Shown here: positions 30,191 through 35,219 of the stretch, in pieces
Position numbering within the stretch: the stretch's first letter is position 1
Layout of the letters: the number at the start of each line of letters is the position of its first letter
Assembly (NCBI GenBank): GCA_904063045.1
Contig: CAJFCJ010000196.1
Location: 39,919 to 75,137, forward strand
Reading direction: 5' to 3'
Source: Dimorphilus gyrociliatus
Taxonomy: Eukaryota > Annelida > Polychaeta > Dinophilidae
Length of the DNA stretch: 35,219 nucleotides
Translations under genes and position numbers: made by a program
The notes under the pieces: model-generated
The model's database searches: none
The model's input: the letters and a program-made list of their open reading frames with translations, nothing else
What the model was told of the DNA's origin: nothing

Positions 30191-31858
30191 CTATAATTCT
30201 TCTATTTCAGGAGTTACTGGATTTTTCTTTTGTTCTTTTTCCACTTTGATAGTTATTCCATCTTCTAATTCAATGTATTGTGGTTTCATTTCCATTTCCA
30301 TAGCTAAGTCTTCAGTTTCTTCTTCAGATGAATTTATGAGAATAACTGAGTCATTGTCAGACTTAGGTATATTTCCAGTCTCTTCATCAGATGAGTCTAT
30401 AACCATTATGGAATCATTGTCAGACTCAATTGTGTTACTGGTCTCTTCTTCAGATGAATCTATAACAATCATTGAATCATTATCAGGCTCAGTTATGTTA
30501 TCAAGCTCTTCTTCAGATGAGTCTATAACAATCATTGAACCATTATCAGAATTAGTTGAATCACTAATTTTATCTTCAGATGAGCTTGTACCATTGATTA
30601 TATCCAAATCTGAGTCTGGACTGTGATCTGATTCAATACTTGTTTCTGTATCATAATTTTCAGAAGTACTGGAACATTCATCTGTGCCATAATTGCTATT
30701 TGAATCAAAACCATTGAATCCCTCATAAACTATGCTTGAACCATGAGTGTTGCTTGTATCATAGCCAGTATCTGGATCAGTAACTTCCATTTCTGAGTCC
30801 ACACTATCTGAAAATTCAGATGGAGTATCAAAAACTTCAGATGGAGTGTCAGAATCTTCAAAATACTGTCCCATCATTCCAACAGTTACTTTTTTTACAC
30901 TGCCTTGTTTTCCAAATTTTGTCTGGTGATTTTCTTTATATTGCAAAAACTTTCTAACTGGTTGTTCTTTTCTGATAAAGAATGGAAGAGAAACTTGTTT
31001 TGTTGCAAAATCAATAAGACCTCCAGCATTTTGTAGGAAATCATAACCAAGTATTATAGCCATATCTAGTTTTTCCATAATAAAGAATTCTTGTTCCATA
31101 ATTCTTCCATTAAATTGAATATTCAGTTTTGCTTTTCCTTTTGTCTTTAAAGCATTTCCATCTGCTGAAGTGATGATTGGTAAGCCAGTGGTTTCTTTCT
31201 TGATGAATTTAGAATCCATTAACCTGATTTCTTTTTCTGTAATAAATGACAAAAGTGCTTCTGAATCACATAAAGCAATAACCTCTCTTCCATTATGATT
31301 TTTCATTCGAAATTGGAAATCTTTTCTGCCTTTTACCAAAGAAGTACACCTAAAATGTGTGATTTTCTCTTCTTTGAGATTAAATATTGCCATTCTTCCT
31401 TTAGAAATTTCAGTTTCATTAGGTTCATCAGGTTCAACATGTATTAGTCTGTTAAAGCTGCCTTTTTCATTATTTCCTGCATTTCCATTTCTTTGTTGTT
31501 GAAATCTATTTTGAGAAAAAGGTTTAAATGTATGTTCATTTTGATTTGAGTTACTCTGATTGTTGTCAAATCTCCTTTTGTACTGTTTGAATTCATTTTC
31601 GCTTTCCTTTCTTGCATTATCAAAAAATATGTCTGCTCTTTTTGCCAATTTAATATACTGATTAACTGAGTTAATCTTTCCATCTTTTTCCACATGATTA
31701 ACAATTTTTCCTTTAAGACCATTCCTGAATACAGTTAACAGTTGAAGTTCTCTAACTCTTTCAGAAACACAAGCCATTTCAGTAGTATTGAATGGTAGGA
31801 ATTTTTCCACAAGTTCTTTACTTCTTCTAACAAAACTTTGGACAGTTTCATCATTGAA
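30191..31858 (-). pseudogene. gag C-terminal region, protease and acidic tail, copy 2
   Basis: Identical in translation to 20556-22223, including the DSE active-site variant, the TAG between protease tail and RT (30191-30193) and the TAG upstream (31859-31861). Confidence 0.85.
30311..30550 (-). repeat. Four tandem SUMO-interaction-like motifs, copy 2
   Basis: Identical to the array at 20676-20915. Confidence 0.75.
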
Positions 31859-31940
31859 CTATCTCAATCTATCAATTTCTTTTTTGATGACTATATTGAT
31901 TTTTTGTCAAAACTGAGAGTTCAATTTTTCACAAAACAAT

Positions 31941-32171
31941 ACCAAATATAATACATTGATTTTTCTTTTCTTTTATATCTTTCAATAAGAAATCCATTGG
32001 AATTTCATCTAGATTTATTTCAAAGTGTAAATCTCCAGGACGCTTTGGTCTTCTATTCTCTTTATATCTGGAAGCTTTTCTTCTTAGTGATTCTAATTCT
32101 GGTAAGTCTTCAATATTATCTTTAAATTTAAGAATAATATCTTCTGCTATTCTTTTACCAGTTTTGTCATT
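31941..32171 (-). mobile_element. MULE-2 transposase fragment beside gag, copy 2
   Basis: Identical to 22306-22536 with the same junctions. Confidence 0.85.
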
Positions 32172-32664
32172 TTGCAGCCCCTCTAACAATAAATTCATCC
32201 AAATAGTCAAACTAACCCTTTCCTAAAATGTTTTCTTGGCTGGAAATATTTGCTAACAGGTACATTCACACCCAACCCCATTGCTCTGATTTCCTCTAGT
32301 TCATGCTTTCTATCAAATATAAATTTGAATGTGTACAGAGTGTAAGAGAGGTTTATACTAATAAATATATAAGTATTACTCATAAAGAAAATGAATGATA
32401 AGAAGGGGTTAAGAACACCTTTAAAAATTATATAAAACAACAATATTGACATAACGATAACTTGGCTTACTGCCAATTTAGGTGATGTGCTTTTTGACTA
32501 CAGACAATTATACAGAAAGCCCTGAAAGAAAATGAAAGGGAAAGTTAAAAATTTAAAAATAGATTTGTGTCTAGTCTTAATAGTTTCTGGCAGGCTTTAG
32601 GATTGTTTCCAATTCTTACAGCTGGAACTGGGTTACAGATAGTTTTAAAATCAGACAAACTTTG
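32172..32664. other. No gene; second copy of 22537-23029
   Basis: It repeats the possible MULE terminus relic (about 32253-32275) and has one base fewer near 32623 than copy 1. Confidence 0.4.
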
Positions 32665-32995
32665 CAAATGATTTAGGAATTGATGCAGCCTTGTCACCAA
32701 CACAACATCTATTTTCTTCATGGATAAGAAAACCTTTCAAAATACAAATAGACACACTTCTGCTAATTATACTCTTGATTGGAATTGGATTCTTCATTTA
32801 CTTTATTTGGAAGAAAAAGCTGAAAAGAGTTCAATTTACCAGACTGTCTAAACTACTGACAAAAACAAAAAGATTACCTTCAGCTCCAACAGCTGAATCA
32901 GAAGAAATAGAACTGCAAAATTATCCTATGTTCAGAAAAGTGGTGATAACATAATGTCACAAGTCCTAGACCTTTTGTGGAAGCAAGGTCTTAAA
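32665..32995 (+). pseudogene. Inverted env C-terminal fragment, copy 2
   Basis: As at 23030-23362, but a one-base deletion in the A run near 32935 and another near 32956 shift the frame after MFRK, so the tail differs. Transmembrane segment and basic anchor are kept. Confidence 0.8.
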
Positions 32996-33208
32996 GGAGT
33001 GGGATGTTTGTACACATACATTCATCAGCTATATTCTACAATAGAGAAGTAGTATTGAACCAGTATTGTACTATGCAGATAGCACTGATAAAGATAAGCA
33101 GTAGTGACCTAGTTTCGCATAGGGCAGTGCATACACATTATGCAGCAATAAAACCTATTGAATTATATAAAGAATATTTGCTATTTGCAACCTAGCATTA
33201 ATATTACA
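32993..33208 (+). repeat. Polypurine tract and 3' LTR candidate, copy 2
   Basis: Second copy of 23361-23576, with the 204-bp TG..CA block at 33005-33208 and no difference that I can see. Confidence 0.55.
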
Positions 33209-33637
33209 ATTTATTAATCCATAAATTTATGATTTCGAACTAAAACTAGTTCAATTAATTATCAATTATGCTTAAATTCTAAGTTTAGATTATATTCACT
33301 ATTCAACAGTATTGTATACACAATACTGTTCTTTTTAACACGCCTTAATCAGATATACTTATTTATATATATATATATATATCAGATAGTATAAACAGCA
33401 ATTTTGTCTCTAGTAAAAGATGACAAGGCCAAATATTACCTTTATTTTTTTGGCCTCTGTCACCTTGAGTATTTTGGTGTATGTTGAAAATAATTCTGTA
33501 TTTGTGTATGATTGCTTTCAATTTTAAAAAAGTGAGGCATTGGACACAAAGGAATCTAAAAGAATATTGTCTGCATTTGAAGTGAAACATGTCAAACCAG
33601 TTTTTCAGGTCTTTTAGTTAGCCTACATACTTTCAAA

Positions 33638-33639
<2 letters not shown>

Positions 33640-33680
<41 letters not shown>

Positions 33681-33690
33681 GTGTGTGTAT
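33640..33690. repeat. TA/TG compound microsatellite, copy 2
   Basis: Second copy of 24011-24062; the junction between TA and TG runs differs by one T. Confidence 0.9.
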
Positions 33691-33757
33691 GTAAACTCTA
33701 CACTTTGAATATAGCTTGACATTTTTGGCTAATAAAATCTTTAATCTTTTTGGCAAA

Positions 33758-34050
33758 ATGAAATACCTCCTCAATATTTGTCTTGTTTTAATTCTGGCTA
33801 ATTTGGCATTTTCTACACTTTTAGAAGATGAATTGATGGAACTATTATCTAAAAAAGATGACATATTAATGGAAAAACTTGTAATGAGAGAACTACTAAA
33901 AAAGGTATAGCAAAAAGATAGTTTGGCTGTCTCTTATATTTCTCATTTCAGAGTTCTGCTCAAGTAGAATACACATGCAATTATTGTAAAACCTCTTACA
34001 AAAATTATTGTGGACGTTATAAATATATTGCTCTAGAGATTATGGTATAA
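33758..34050 (+). pseudogene. Small secreted peptide precursor, copy 2 (frameshifted end)
   Basis: Exon 1 (33758-33904) is identical in translation to copy 1, and the intron is kept. Exon 2 starts at 33952, but one T is missing in the AAATATATTGCTC run (near 34030), so the frame changes after the third cysteine, the fourth cysteine is lost and a TAA comes early at 34048-34050. This is either a genuine broken paralogue or a sequencing indel of the same locus. Confidence 0.65.
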
Positions 34051-35219
34051 CATTCTAATCAACTTAGATTCATGTCAACAAATAATAAGTTTCCTATATA
34101 CTTAACCTGAGCTGAACAGTTGTGTATATTTCTTCATAAACAATACATTCTTTTAAATTTTTATGTTGTATTTTCCATTGTATTTTATTGATGAGGCATT
34201 GTAGAAATTTCTTGTAAATTGCCAAGATAGATCTTTTTTCTTGGCTCAATCTGGCCCTGTAATTATCTGAGGAAATCAGGGAACAACTATATGACCTACT
34301 AGAGCTGTTGTCAACATAGGATAAATTTAATTTTAATATTTGAGTTGAATATCAATTATCTACAATTGGCTGTAGAATTAAAGAAAAACCATAGTGATGT
34401 GTAAATAGAGTATTGCTCTATACTTATTTAAAATTACATATGCATGGTTGAGCTAGTCTGATGAATATACTTTTAATGCCTTTTTTTGTTGTGTATTATA
34501 ATTCATACAAAAATATGGTATCAATATATTCTGTTAAAGAATTTTTAGGAGCACTTTTAATGTACATTCACACCCTAACTCCATTAAAAACAGACACTAA
34601 ACACTATTTAACAACAAGTGAGACCTCAAACACAAAGGAGTCGAATGGAATGTCAAAAAAACCCATACAAGATAAATCCTTATGGAAGAAATTGTAAGAC
34701 ATACAACTTTCCCATGATAAAGTGCATTGCATCCTTAAATTTGATGTATACAACATTACTTTGATGAGTCCTATGAGTCTTGCTATAACTTGATTTATAT
34801 TAAAAATGTATATAAAAAAGTAAATAATAATACTAAAATCTAAACTATAGATAGGCTGTTTAAAAAATTTAATCACTTGTTTAAGTTCTAGTGACAGCTA
34901 CTGTTGAAAGTTCAACATATACTTTCACTGTAGCTAAATCAGAAAAAATGAGTAACAGATGATTCATATTTTCCATATTTTTTTCTTATTCTATTCAAAT
35001 AGTTTAATTATTTATATTGCTATTTGAAAATAGAATGATGGTATATAAATTGGAGCTTCTATTGATGATGTGTAGCAGCACTAATTCTGCTAAAACTGGA
35101 ATAGTCCTCCATGGTAATTGCTTTTCTTTACTAATTAATGATACTAATTTGCCCTAAATGCTAATTTCTCTCCAAAAAATTCAGCATCAATTCCAAGAAT
35201 TATAGGATGACCAAAAAAT
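34051..35219. other. No firm gene; second copy of 24433-25597
   Basis: It has the same weak features as copy 1. The hydrophobic short frame at about 35037 is altered by a two-base insertion (GATGATGTGTAGC for GATGATGGTAGC). The window ends inside the duplicate. Confidence 0.35.

Larger units (their letters stand above)
26093..35219. repeat. Tandem duplication, second copy (continues past the window)
   Basis: Direct repeat of 16459-25597. The match runs to the last base of the window, so its right boundary is unknown. Its left boundary lies inside MULE-2 sequence. Confidence 0.95.

Noticed and set aside
1-35219. tRNA or rRNA genes
   Set aside because: I looked for tRNA box-like sequences and rRNA blocks by eye and found none convincing; a covariance-model scan would be needed to exclude them.

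Overview
The window is AT-rich eukaryotic DNA, almost certainly from an invertebrate animal. Its spliced genes have very short GT..AG introns (about 41-68 bp). Their products are animal-type: a CD225/dispanin membrane protein, a chitin-binding + thrombospondin-1 + C1q-like secreted protein, and a small prepropeptide. The rest is dense in mobile elements. I cannot name the species; a lophotrochozoan would fit, but that is inference. One run of N (15184-15812) is an assembly gap.

Region 1 (1-9400) is mainly host DNA. It holds a three-exon CD225/IFITM-like gene on the minus strand (2847-3429, reconstructed here from splice sites), a secreted CBM14-TSP1-C1q-like gene with TATA box and poly(A) signal (7046-9137), an LTR fragment with a primer-binding-site-like motif (851-993), and at least three copies of a ~210-bp MITE with 8-bp target duplications and telomere-like CCCTAA tracts inside.

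Region 2 (9402-12149) is a complete, apparently intact Mutator-like element (MULE-1). It has a 9-bp target duplication, terminal inverted repeats built from near-palindromic subrepeats, and a four-exon 575-residue transposase with PHD-like finger, FLYWCH finger and DDE domain.

Region 3 (12420-22536) is a decayed Ty3/gypsy (Metaviridae-like) element on the minus strand with gag-PR, RT-RNase H, integrase and env-like reading frames. A second MULE (MULE-2, 14908-17554, 9-bp target duplication) sits inside the integrase. The gag-PR frame carries an acidic tail with four tandem SUMO-interaction-like motifs, and the N-terminal part of the integrase is duplicated in tandem.

Region 4 (22537-26062) has an inverted env tail with polypurine tract and short LTR, TA-rich microsatellites and a two-exon gene for a small secreted cysteine-containing peptide.

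Region 5 (26063-35219) repeats regions 3-4 head to tail at an offset of about 9.63 kb. The two copies differ almost only by single-base indels, so this is either a very recent duplication with a breakpoint inside MULE sequence or an assembly artefact. The indels break different genes in each copy.
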